Of a DNA stretch of 64,000 bases, positions 18,248 to 26,187 are shown piece by piece (the stretch's first letter is position 1; each line of letters begins with the position of its first letter). The translations under genes and the position numbers were made by a program. Origin of the DNA: UBA7672 sp044224605 (GTDB lineage: Bacteria; Pseudomonadota; Alphaproteobacteria; Caulobacterales; Hyphomonadaceae); NCBI GenBank assembly GCA_044224605.1, contig JBGAKC010000027.1:4636-68635 (forward strand). The letters are read 5' to 3'. Below the pieces are notes generated by a model. The model saw nothing but the letters and a program-made list of their open reading frames with translations. It ran no database searches and had not been told where the DNA came from.

Positions 18248-19891
18248 ATGAACAAGAAAGTCCTGGTTGGGATCGCTGGCGCCGCGATTGTCGGCATCGC
18301 CGCGGCCGCTATCGCGTTCGGCGGCGGCGGAACGGCCGCGGCCGGCGACTACGCCTGGGAGACCGTAGCTGTCGGCAAGGGCGATGTCGCCCGCGTCATC
18401 TCCGCCTCCGGAACGATCCAGCCGCGCGAGAAGGTCGATGTCGGCTCCGAAGTCTCCGGCAAGATCACCGCGATCTATGTCGACTTCAACGACCGCGTGA
18501 AGAAGGATCAGGTCCTCGCCCAGGTCGACCCCGAGACCTTCCAGAACACGCTCGACCAGAACGTCGCGCGCCTGCGCCAGTCCGAAGCCTCCGTCGACAA
18601 CAGCCAGGCCTCGATCGACCGCTCGAAAGTCGCGCTCGACGTCCAGACCAAGGCCTACGAGCGCACCAAGACCCTCTACGCCCAGGGCGCCACGTCGACC
18701 CAGGCGATGGAACAGGCCGAGCAGGCCTACAAGAACGCGCAGCTCCAGCTGCAGTCCGACCAGGTCTCGCTCAAGTCCGCCATCGCCGGCCTTGAGACCT
18801 CCCGCGCCGCCGCGCAGGACGCCCGCACGCGTCTCGAGCGCACCAAGATCCGCTCACCCATCGACGGCGTCATCCTCAGCCGCCAGGTCGAAGTCGGCCA
18901 GACCGTCCAGTCGGCGCAGACCGTCGCGAAATTCTTCACCGTCGCCGCCGACCTCTCCCAGATCGAGATCGAGGCTGCCGTCGTCGAATCCGACATCGGC
19001 GGCATCGACAATGATGATCCCGTCGTCTTCACCGTTGACGCCTTCCCCGGCGAACGCTTCACCGGCTCGGTCGTGCAGGTGCGCCAACTCGGCGCCGAGC
19101 AGGCCAACGTCGTTACCTACACAGTGGTGGTCAACGCGCGCAACCCGAACGGCAAGCTCCTCCCCGGCATGACCGCCAACGTCGAGATCACCGCCGACCG
19201 CGTCGCCGACGTTCTGCGCCTGCCTTACGACGTCACACGTTTCCAGCCGCCGAAGGAGATCGCGGATGCGATGCGCGAGGAACAGCAGCGCAACGGACAG
19301 GGCGGCCCCGGCGGTCCTGGTGGCGCTCCCGGCGGCGGTCAGACAATGACGTTCGGCGCCGGCGGTCCTCCAGGCGGCGGTGGACAGCGCGGCGGCCCCG
19401 GCGGACCGCAGGCCATGTTCGCCGAGATGCTGAAGAATGCCGGCGTCGATGAGGCGCGCGCCATGAAGATCGAAGGCGAACTGCAGGCCGAGATGCAGAA
19501 GGTGATGGCCTCGATGGGCCCGCCTCCAGGGGCGCAGCCGCAGGGCGGCGTTGCCGTCATCGGCGGCGGCGGCTTCGGCCCGCCGCAGAGCATCATCCAG
19601 CAGCAGCAGCGCTCCGAGCGCATGGCCAAGATGCAGCAGACGCAGGACGCCGTCTTCCGCCGCAATCTCAGCGAGGCGGAATACGCCGCCGTCTCCAAGG
19701 CCCGCCTCGAGATGCAGTCCCAGAAGCGCGTGACCGTCTACAAGGTCAACGACAAGGGCAAACTCGAGCGCCACCAGCTCACCATCGGCCTGTCAGACGG
19801 CTCGAACGTCCAGGTCATCCGGGGCGCCAACGAGGGCGACAAGTTCGTCATCCGGGCCGCCTCGAACGACAAGGGCGGGCAGAAGCCCTGA
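18248..19891 (+). CDS. MacA-type periplasmic adaptor with Gly/Pro-rich insert
   Basis: Membrane-fusion protein of a tripartite exporter, 547 residues. One N-terminal membrane segment is followed by a lipoyl half-motif (VISASGTIQPREKVDVG), a long coiled-coil hairpin (about residues 90-200), the second lipoyl half (RSPIDGVILSRQVEVGQTV) and a beta-barrel region. Unusually, about 145 residues (roughly 345-490) rich in Gly, Pro, Met and Gln are inserted before the C-terminal beta strands. The ATG at 18248 is chosen because the upstream in-frame ATG at 18194 adds Arg/His-rich sequence before the signal anchor. The 290-bp gap upstream is the likely promoter region; an ACAGAG/CTCTGT hairpin lies at 18153-18177 within it. 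First gene of a four-gene operon. Confidence 0.88.
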   Translation: MNKKVLVGIAGAAIVGIAAAAIAFGGGGTAAAGDYAWETVAVGKGDVARVISASGTIQPREKVDVGSEVSGKITAIYVDFNDRVKKDQVLAQVDPETFQNTLDQNVARLRQSEASVDNSQASIDRSKVALDVQTKAYERTKTLYAQGATSTQAMEQAEQAYKNAQLQLQSDQVSLKSAIAGLETSRAAAQDARTRLERTKIRSPIDGVILSRQVEVGQTVQSAQTVAKFFTVAADLSQIEIEAAVVESDIGGIDNDDPVVFTVDAFPGERFTGSVVQVRQLGAEQANVVTYTVVVNARNPNGKLLPGMTANVEITADRVADVLRLPYDVTRFQPPKEIADAMREEQQRNGQGGPGGPGGAPGGGQTMTFGAGGPPGGGGQRGGPGGPQAMFAEMLKNAGVDEARAMKIEGELQAEMQKVMASMGPPPGAQPQGGVAVIGGGGFGPPQSIIQQQQRSERMAKMQQTQDAVFRRNLSEAEYAAVSKARLEMQSQKRVTVYKVNDKGKLERHQLTIGLSDGSNVQVIRGANEGDKFVIRAASNDKGGQKP

Positions 19892-19908
19892 GCCCGGACC
19901 GGAGCGAC

Positions 19909-20628
19909 ATGACGAACGAAAAGCCGATCATCTCCTGCCGTGATCTGACGAAGATCTACAGGATGGGAGACCAGGAAGTCCGCGCCCTCGACGGCGTGAG
20001 CCTCGACATCCATCAGGGTGAATTCGTCGCCATCATGGGCCCGTCCGGCTCTGGCAAATCGTCCCTCATGAACTTGATCGGCGCCCTCGACCGCCCCACA
20101 TCGGGCGAGATGTGGATCAATGGCAGGGCCCTGTCCGAAATGAGCCGGGACGACCTTGCCGATCTGCGAAACGAGACGCTTGGTTTCGTGTTCCAGCAAT
20201 TCAATCTGCTTGCCCGGCAGGACGCGTTCCAGAATGTCCGCCTCCCCCTCCGCTACGCCCGCAAGGATGTCGGCGACATCGACGCCCGCGCGAAGGAATG
20301 CCTCGAACTTGTCGGCCTTGGCGCGCGCATGGACCACCGTCCCATGCAGCTCTCCGGCGGTCAGCAGCAGCGCGTCGCCATAGCCCGCGCGCTCTCTAAC
20401 CGTCCGCGCATCCTGCTCGCCGACGAGCCGACTGGCGCGCTCGACACCAAGACCACCGTCGAGATCATGCATCTGATGCAGGATCTCAATCGGCAGGGCA
20501 TCACCGTCGTCGTCATCACGCACGAGAACGAGGTCGCCGAATACGCCAAGCGGCAGATCCATTTCCGCGACGGCCGCATAGAGTCAGACAGCGCCCACCC
20601 CGAACTGAAACGCGCCAGCGGAGGCTGA
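19909..20628 (+). CDS. ABC exporter ATP-binding protein (MacB/LolD type)
   Basis: A 239-residue ATPase of the MacB/LolD/FtsE branch that powers the adjacent permease. Intact motifs: Walker A GPSGSGKSS near residue 44, Q-loop FVFQQFN near 93, signature LSGGQQQRVAIARAL near 146, Walker B ILLADEPTGALD near 166 and the H-loop VVVITHE near 200. It lies 17 nt after the adaptor gene and only 3 nt before the permease gene. In E. coli MacB the ATPase and permease are fused; here they are separate polypeptides, as in many alphaproteobacterial systems. Confidence 0.93.
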   Translation: MTNEKPIISCRDLTKIYRMGDQEVRALDGVSLDIHQGEFVAIMGPSGSGKSSLMNLIGALDRPTSGEMWINGRALSEMSRDDLADLRNETLGFVFQQFNLLARQDAFQNVRLPLRYARKDVGDIDARAKECLELVGLGARMDHRPMQLSGGQQQRVAIARALSNRPRILLADEPTGALDTKTTVEIMHLMQDLNRQGITVVVITHENEVAEYAKRQIHFRDGRIESDSAHPELKRASGG

Positions 20629-20631
20629 TCC

Positions 20632-21870
20632 ATGAAGTATGGCGTTGCCACACAATCCGCGACCGAGGCGTTGTTCTCGAACCCGCTGCGTTCGCTCCTC
20701 ACCATGCTCGGCATCATCATTGGCGTCGCCTCGGTGATGGTCATGATGTCGATCGGCGAAGGCGCGAAGGTCACGATCGAGAAGCAGATCAATTCGGTCG
20801 GCACCAACGTGCTCACCCTGCAACCCGGGAACATGAACCGCGGCGGCCGCAATCAGGGCGCGGCTTCGGGCCGCCCCTTCGCGGAGTCGGACGTGACGGC
20901 GATGGAATCCCTGCCCTTCGTCGATGCGGCAACCGGCGTCGTCACTGGCCAGGTCAATGCTGTTTCGGAAGAGGCCAACTGGGCAACCCAGATTCAGGGC
21001 GGCACGGCCTCCTACTTCACGGTCAACAACTGGAAGACGGTCGAAGGCCGCGAATTCACCCAGCAGGAAGCCCAGGGCGGCGCGGCTGTCGTGGTGCTCG
21101 GAAAGACCACGGCGGACAATCTCTTCCCCCGCGGCGGCGCCCTCGGTCAGCGGATCCGCATCAACAGCGTGCCCGTGGAGATCATCGGCATCCTCGAATC
21201 CAAGGGCCAGTCGGGCGGCGGCGGCATGGGGATGGACCGCGACGACACAATTATCGGCCCGTTAAGTATGGTTAGGAACCGGATAACGGGCGGCAACCGC
21301 TGGGTCTCCCGTCACGTGAATCGCATACAGGTCCTCGTTCAGGAGGGGTATGATGTCACACAAGCGCAGGATGAAGTGACTACGCTGATGCGAGAGCGCC
21401 GTCGTGTGGAGCCCGGCCAGCAAGACAATTTCATGGTTATTAACTTTGCCGACATGATAAAGCAGCGTGCAGCAGTGGCCGAAACAATGAGCACGCTCCT
21501 TGCCTTTACCGCTGCGGTTTCGCTGATCGTCGGCGGCGTCGGCGTGATGAACATCATGCTTGTTTCCGTCACAGAACGTACACGCGAGATCGGCCTGCGC
21601 ATGGCCATCGGCGCGCGCGGCGGCGACATTCTTCTCCAGTTCCTGTTCGAAGCCATTGCCCTCTGCACCCTGGGCGGACTCATCGGCATGGCGATCGGAT
21701 GGATAGGCGTGTGGGGTTACGCCGAGGTCTCAAAAGCCCCGATGGTGGTCTCCCCCATCATCATTGCGACCGCGCTGGGTGCAGCCGCCTCAGTCGGTCT
21801 TATCTTTGGCTTCTTCCCCGCCCGCAGGGCAGCTCAATTAGATCCAATCCAGGCGCTCAGATATGATTAA
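20632..21870 (+). CDS. MacB-like ABC exporter permease (FtsX domain)
   Basis: Permease of 412 residues with the MacB layout: a first membrane helix near residues 18-40 (LLTMLGIIIGVASVMVMM), a large periplasmic domain of about 240 residues, and three C-terminal helices with VMNIMLVSVTERTREIGLRMAIGA in the cytoplasmic loop, a hallmark of this family. It likely works mechanically with the adaptor and outer-membrane channel to expel a periplasmic substrate such as a macrolide-like compound, peptide or siderophore; which one is unknown. The stretch 21250-21500 looks less GC-rich than the rest of the gene. Its end overlaps the next gene by 8 nt. Confidence 0.92.
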   Translation: MKYGVATQSATEALFSNPLRSLLTMLGIIIGVASVMVMMSIGEGAKVTIEKQINSVGTNVLTLQPGNMNRGGRNQGAASGRPFAESDVTAMESLPFVDAATGVVTGQVNAVSEEANWATQIQGGTASYFTVNNWKTVEGREFTQQEAQGGAAVVVLGKTTADNLFPRGGALGQRIRINSVPVEIIGILESKGQSGGGGMGMDRDDTIIGPLSMVRNRITGGNRWVSRHVNRIQVLVQEGYDVTQAQDEVTTLMRERRRVEPGQQDNFMVINFADMIKQRAAVAETMSTLLAFTAAVSLIVGGVGVMNIMLVSVTERTREIGLRMAIGARGGDILLQFLFEAIALCTLGGLIGMAIGWIGVWGYAEVSKAPMVVSPIIIATALGAAASVGLIFGFFPARRAAQLDPIQALRYD

Positions 21871-23317
21871 AAACAACATGACCCGTGGCGTGTCCGCGGG
21901 CGCCCTGGCCGTCCTCGCTTCGGCGTGCGGTCACCTCCCCATCGCAGAACCGGCGTTCGACGCCATGGCGGCCAAACGCGCCGGCATGCCGAACGACTGG
22001 ACCGTCGCCCCGATGACGGGCGACGCCTCCGCGATCATCGCTGACTACTCGGTGTTCGGCGATGCGCAACTTGTCGCCTACGTGCAGGAAGCGCTCGAGA
22101 ACAACCGCACCCTCCGCGCCGCCATCGAAAGCGTGCGCCAGTCCGAATTGGCGCTGCAGTCGACGCGCTCGGGCCTGTTCCCGAAAGTGAACGCATCGGC
22201 CGGCGTCACGTCGACATCTGATGCCGACAACATCAACACAGACAACAAGGTCTACTCCTTCGCATTCGGCGCCACCTACAACGTCGACATCATGGGCGAC
22301 CTCAACGCCTCGATCCAGGCGTCGGCCGCCGGCCTGCGCTCGACGGAGGCGACCTACGAACAGACCCGCCGCCAGATCGCAGCCAGCGTCGCCCGCGCCT
22401 ACTTCGCGGTAATCGAACAGCAACTCCAGCTCGACCTCGACCGAAAGTCGATCGAGCGCCAGCGCCAGACCTTCCGCATCACGCAGACCCGCTTCGATGC
22501 CGGCTCGATCGCCCGCGACGAACTGGTGCTCGGTGAATCGAACCTTGCCCAGGCCGAAGATGCGGTGATCGCGTCCGAGGCCTCGGTCCGCTCCGCCGTC
22601 CGCGCGCTCGAACTCGCGCTTGGCCGCTTCCCGCAAAACAAGCTCGCTATCCAGGGCACGCTGCCGGAGCCGCCGATCGCACCGCCGCTCGGCCTGCCGG
22701 AACTCACCATCCGTTCGCGCCCCGACGTGGTCGCGGCCGAGCTGAACATGATCCAGACCTTCGCCAACACTCGCATCGCGGAAATGGCGCCGTGGCCGAA
22801 CCTCGACGCCAGCCTGTCGCTCGGCCTGCAGAATGCTACGCTCAACACGACTGACGGGCTGTTCGACTTTGACGACCTCGCCTTCTCGATCGGCGCCTCG
22901 CTCGCGCAGGTGATCTTCGACGGCGGCGCGGTCGATGCCCGCGTCAAGACAGCCAACTCGCAACAGCGCGCCGCGCTGGAGCGCTACGGCCAGACCATCA
23001 TCAACGCCTATGGCGACATCGTCGGCTCGCTCGACCAGTTCAACACGCTGGGCTCGCGCAACGTGGCGCTGCAGAAGGCGTCGAACGCTGCGCAGGAAGT
23101 GCTCCGCCTCGGCGAACTGAAATACCAGGAAGGTTCAGAAAGCCTGCTCAACCTGTTCACCGTGCGCACCAGCGCCGAGAACGCCGAGAGCGCGCTGATC
23201 GCCAACCGCCGCGCCCGCCTCGAGCAGTGGATCACCCTGCACACGGCGCTCGGCGGCAACCCGACCAGGTCCACCCCGATCGCCACCCCGGCCTCCACGG
23301 CCAACGGCAAGCAGTAA
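21863..23317 (+). CDS. NodT-family outer-membrane efflux lipoprotein
   Basis: TolC-like outer-membrane factor of the NodT/OprM lipoprotein class, 484 residues, forming the exit duct of the exporter encoded by the three preceding genes. A lipobox (LASAC) follows a short signal. The two repeated outer-membrane-efflux domains are visible, with ADYSVFGDAQLVAYVQEAL near residue 55 and SIGASLAQVIFDGG near 345. The start is either 21863, overlapping the permease gene, or an ATG at 21878; both give the same mature lipoprotein. A strong terminator follows, marking the operon end. Confidence 0.93.
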   Translation: MIKNNMTRGVSAGALAVLASACGHLPIAEPAFDAMAAKRAGMPNDWTVAPMTGDASAIIADYSVFGDAQLVAYVQEALENNRTLRAAIESVRQSELALQSTRSGLFPKVNASAGVTSTSDADNINTDNKVYSFAFGATYNVDIMGDLNASIQASAAGLRSTEATYEQTRRQIAASVARAYFAVIEQQLQLDLDRKSIERQRQTFRITQTRFDAGSIARDELVLGESNLAQAEDAVIASEASVRSAVRALELALGRFPQNKLAIQGTLPEPPIAPPLGLPELTIRSRPDVVAAELNMIQTFANTRIAEMAPWPNLDASLSLGLQNATLNTTDGLFDFDDLAFSIGASLAQVIFDGGAVDARVKTANSQQRAALERYGQTIINAYGDIVGSLDQFNTLGSRNVALQKASNAAQEVLRLGELKYQEGSESLLNLFTVRTSAENAESALIANRRARLEQWITLHTALGGNPTRSTPIATPASTANGKQ

Positions 23318-23340
23318 GCTTCACCTGATCCGACAAGCGA

Positions 23341-23378
23341 GCCGCCCCGGAACTCAACTTCCGGGGCGGTTTCCTTTT
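23341..23378 (+). terminator. Intrinsic terminator of the exporter operon
   Basis: CCGCCCCGGAA (23342-23352) pairs perfectly with TTCCGGGGCGG (23359-23369) around a 6-nt loop and is followed by a T-rich tract. It lies 24 nt after the outer-membrane factor stop. Confidence 0.88.
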
Positions 23379-23475
23379 GCGGCGCAGCGAATTCCCCCGG
23401 TTGACCCGGATCGCGGGCGCAATAGTCTCCGCGCCGATCCCATGAGGGGCCAATATTCCAGACAGGACGGGTGAC

Positions 23476-25293
23476 ATGAGACAGTTACTGCTGTGCGGGG
23501 CGGCTATCGGCACGCTGCTGCTATCGGCATGCGGCGGCGCAGGAAGCGATGCGAAAGCCAAGCCGGACGCCGCGACCTTCCTCGCCAACGCCGAAAAGGA
23601 ACTCTCCGACTTCTCCGACTACGCCGCGCGCGTCGCCTGGGTGAACGCCAACTTCATCACCGACGACACCGACTGGCTCAACGCCCGCGCCGGTTCGGAA
23701 GGCACGATGCTGCAGGTCCGCCTCGCCAACGCGACCAAGGACTACGCCGACGCAAAGCTCACGCCCGACCAGCAGCGCAAGATGACCATCCTCCGCGCCG
23801 GCATCGTGATGCCCTCGCCCTCCTCCGGCACGCCGGAAGAGCAGAAGGCCGTCGCCGACGAACTCGCGAAGATCACCACCGATCTCCAGTCCACCTACGG
23901 CAAGGGCAAGTTCACGATCGATGGCAAGGAGCTGAACCTCGAAGAGCTCTCCGAGATCATCGCCAAGTCGCGCGACCCGAAGAAGCTGCAGCAGGCCTGG
24001 GAAGGCTGGCACACCATCTCCCCGCCGATGAAGGCCGAATACGCCCGCATGGTCGAGATCGGCAACAAGGGCGCCAAGGAACTCGGCTTCTCCGACATCG
24101 CCGACATGTGGCTCGCCAACTACGACATGCCCTCGAAGGACATGGAAGCCACGGTCGAGAAGCTGTGGGGTCAGGTGAAGCCGCTCTACGACGACCTGCA
24201 CTGCTACACCCGCGCCAAGCTCAACGCCAAATACGGCGATGCTGTCCAACCGAAAACCGGCCCGATCCGCGCCGACCTTCTTGGCAACATGTGGGCGCAG
24301 GACTGGGGCAACATCTACGATATCGTCGCCCCCGAGGCCTCGAACCCCGGCTACAATCTCAGCGACGTCCTCGTCGCCAAGAAGTTCGACCCCATCAAGA
24401 TGGTGAAGACCGGCGAGGGCTTCTACACCTCGCTCGGCCTGCCGCCTCTGCCGGAAACCTTCTGGCAGCGCTCGCTCATCACGCGCCCGCGTGACCGCGA
24501 AGTCGTCTGCCACGCCTCGGCCTGGGACATCGACAACCTCGACGACATCCGCATCAAGATGTGCACGCAGGTGAACGCGGAGGACTTCTCCACCGTTCAC
24601 CACGAACTCGGCCACAACTTCTACCAGCGCGCCTACAAGAACCAGGACTTCCTGTTCAAGAACGGCGCGAATGACGGCTTCCACGAAGCGATCGGCGACT
24701 TCATCGCCCTTTCCGTCACGCCGGAATATCTCAAGCAGCTCGGCCTCATCACGAAAGTCCCGTCGGCCGACGCCGACACCGGCCTCCTGATGGACCGCGC
24801 GCTCGAGAAGGTCGCCTTCCTGCCCTTCGCGCTGAAGGTCGACAAATGGCGCTGGCAGGTCTTCCGCGGCCAGACCACGCCTGAGCAGTACAACCAGGCC
24901 TGGTGGGACCTCGGCAAGCAATACCAGGGCATTGTGGCCCCGGGCCCGCGTCCGGCCGACGCCTTCGACCCCGGCGCCAAATTCCACATCCCGGGCAACA
25001 CGCCGTATCTGCGCTACTTCCTGTCGTTCATCCTGCAGTTCCAGTTCCAGAAGGCCGCCTGCGAACAGGCCGGCTGGACGGGTCCGCTGCACCGCTGCTC
25101 GATCTACGGCAACAAGGACGTCGGCGCGAAGTTCGCGAAGATGCTCGAAATGGGCGCCAGCAAGCCCTGGCCCGACGCGCTCGAAGCCTTCACCGGCACG
25201 CGCGAGATCGACGGCTCCGCCCTCGTCTCCTACTTCGCTCCGCTCCAGACGTGGCTGAAGGAACAGAACAAGGGCCAGCAGTGCGGCTGGTAA
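23476..25293 (+). CDS. M2-family peptidyl-dipeptidase lipoprotein
   Basis: Zinc metallopeptidase related to angiotensin-converting enzyme (family M2), 605 residues, removing C-terminal dipeptides from peptides in the periplasm. The signal ends in a lipobox (LLSAC). The zinc motif HELGH is at residues 376-380, and the third ligand is the Glu of HEAIGDF near 404, both in the arrangement known for ACE. The C-terminal TPYLRYFLSF stretch also matches the family. It stands alone between terminators, so it has its own transcript. Confidence 0.92.
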   Translation: MRQLLLCGAAIGTLLLSACGGAGSDAKAKPDAATFLANAEKELSDFSDYAARVAWVNANFITDDTDWLNARAGSEGTMLQVRLANATKDYADAKLTPDQQRKMTILRAGIVMPSPSSGTPEEQKAVADELAKITTDLQSTYGKGKFTIDGKELNLEELSEIIAKSRDPKKLQQAWEGWHTISPPMKAEYARMVEIGNKGAKELGFSDIADMWLANYDMPSKDMEATVEKLWGQVKPLYDDLHCYTRAKLNAKYGDAVQPKTGPIRADLLGNMWAQDWGNIYDIVAPEASNPGYNLSDVLVAKKFDPIKMVKTGEGFYTSLGLPPLPETFWQRSLITRPRDREVVCHASAWDIDNLDDIRIKMCTQVNAEDFSTVHHELGHNFYQRAYKNQDFLFKNGANDGFHEAIGDFIALSVTPEYLKQLGLITKVPSADADTGLLMDRALEKVAFLPFALKVDKWRWQVFRGQTTPEQYNQAWWDLGKQYQGIVAPGPRPADAFDPGAKFHIPGNTPYLRYFLSFILQFQFQKAACEQAGWTGPLHRCSIYGNKDVGAKFAKMLEMGASKPWPDALEAFTGTREIDGSALVSYFAPLQTWLKEQNKGQQCGW

Positions 25294-25348
25294 TCCGGGA
25301 CCGCCGGGCGCCTGCCCGGCAGTCGCCGCACAGCAGCGAGTGAGTACA

Positions 25349-25380
25349 AACGCCGCTCCGGAAACGGGGCGGCGTTTTTC
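25349..25380 (+). terminator. Intrinsic terminator after the M2 peptidase gene
   Basis: AACGCCGCTCCG and CGGGGCGGCGTT form a 12-bp stem with one G-T pair around a GAAA tetraloop, followed by TTTTTC. Confidence 0.9.
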
Positions 25381-25399
25381 TGCAGCATCCGTGCGTACG

Positions 25400-25450
25400 C
25401 ACTTGTCCTTCGACGGACGCACGTGTTCCACGTGCTGCTCAGGATGAGCG
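25400..25450. repeat. Palindromic extragenic element
   Basis: A perfect 7-bp hairpin (GCACGTG, loop TTC, CACGTGC at 25419-25435) is flanked by TTGTCCTTCGACGGAC and GCTCAGGATGAGC. Such flanks resemble palindromic repeats scattered in alphaproteobacterial genomes; the resemblance is from memory. Confidence 0.55.
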
Positions 25451-25481
25451 CTACAGGGCCACCAGCCTCGCCTTAGCGCTC

Positions 25482-25539
25482 ATGGTGAGCAGCCGCGCAG
25501 AGCGCGGCGTCCCTCGAACCACGAGCGCGTGCTCACCAT
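25482..25539. repeat. REP-like palindrome, copy A
   Basis: Outer arms ATGGTGAGCA (25482-25491) and TGCTCACCAT (25530-25539) are perfect inverted repeats. They enclose a 7-bp hairpin GCCGCGC-AGA-GCGCGGC and a conserved segment CGAACCACGAGCGCG. A second copy lies at 28198-28257 with a different inner stem. Confidence 0.8.
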
Positions 25540-25596
25540 CCCAGCTACTCCAATCGAACAGTTGCCCGACACCGCGCTTAGGCACATTCTCGCCCC

Positions 25597-26001
25597 ATGC
25601 CCGCCTTCATCGACCATATCTCGATCCCCGTCGCCGACTTCGACAAGTCCGCCGCCTTCTACGACGCCGTCCTCGCTACGCTCGGCATGGCTCGCCGCAA
25701 GCAGAACGACATCGGCCTCGGCTACGGCCCGCCCGAGACCGCCGCGCCCATCTTCTGGATCATCGCCCACAAGCCCGGCTCGGCCGCCGCCGGCCTCGGC
25801 CTCCACATCAGCTTCCGCGCGAAGGACCGCGCCGAAGTCCACGCCTTCCACGAAACCGCCCTCCGCCATGGCGGCGCGGATGCAGGCGCTCCCGGCGTCC
25901 GCCTCCACTACACCGCCGGCTTCTACGGCTGCTTCATCCTCGATCCCGATGGTTTCAAGATTGAAGCCGTGGTGAGGGAGGCGCTGCCTCCCCGCGACTA
26001 G
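25597..26001 (+). CDS. VOC-superfamily (glyoxalase-like) protein
   Basis: Single-domain vicinal-oxygen-chelate protein of 134 residues, with the N-terminal FIDHISIPVADFDKSAAFY motif and a C-terminal FILDPDGFKIEAVV ending. The fold binds a divalent metal in enzymes such as glyoxalase I, ring-cleavage dioxygenases and fosfomycin-resistance proteins. His7 and Glu127 are positioned like metal ligands, but the substrate cannot be deduced. A second, similar VOC gene lies at 48392-48778. Confidence 0.82.
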   Translation: MPAFIDHISIPVADFDKSAAFYDAVLATLGMARRKQNDIGLGYGPPETAAPIFWIIAHKPGSAAAGLGLHISFRAKDRAEVHAFHETALRHGGADAGAPGVRLHYTAGFYGCFILDPDGFKIEAVVREALPPRD

Positions 26002-26007
26002 CTGGAA

Positions 26008-26117
26008 GCGGACTTTCAAGTCCGCGTTCCCGGCGAAGGCGGGGATCCAGGCTTGCAATGGAAAGCCGGCGAAGCCGCCCGAATCCCCTCAATCACTAGA
26101 CCCCCGCCTTCGCGGGA
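26008..26117. repeat. Palindromic intergenic repeat cluster
   Basis: It opens with a perfect hairpin GCGGACTT-TC-AAGTCCGC (26008-26025). CCCGGCGAAGGCGGGG (from 26029) is then an inverted match, with one difference, to CCCCCGCCTTCGCGGG (26101-26116). It fills the gap between the VOC and PHP genes. The first hairpin may also stop transcription, though the T-tract is poor. Confidence 0.6.
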
Positions 26118-26187
26118 GATACGGCGGAGAGGCTGTTGGTTCTGTCATGCAGCCCACCTACTGTGCCGCGACACGGGAGAGAGACTC

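Noticed and set aside
23521..25431. Minus-strand open frame of over 600 codons opposite the M2 peptidase gene
   Set aside because: The plus strand encodes a complete M2 enzyme with zinc ligands; the antisense frame is low-complexity Val/Gly/Arg sequence produced by GC-rich third positions.
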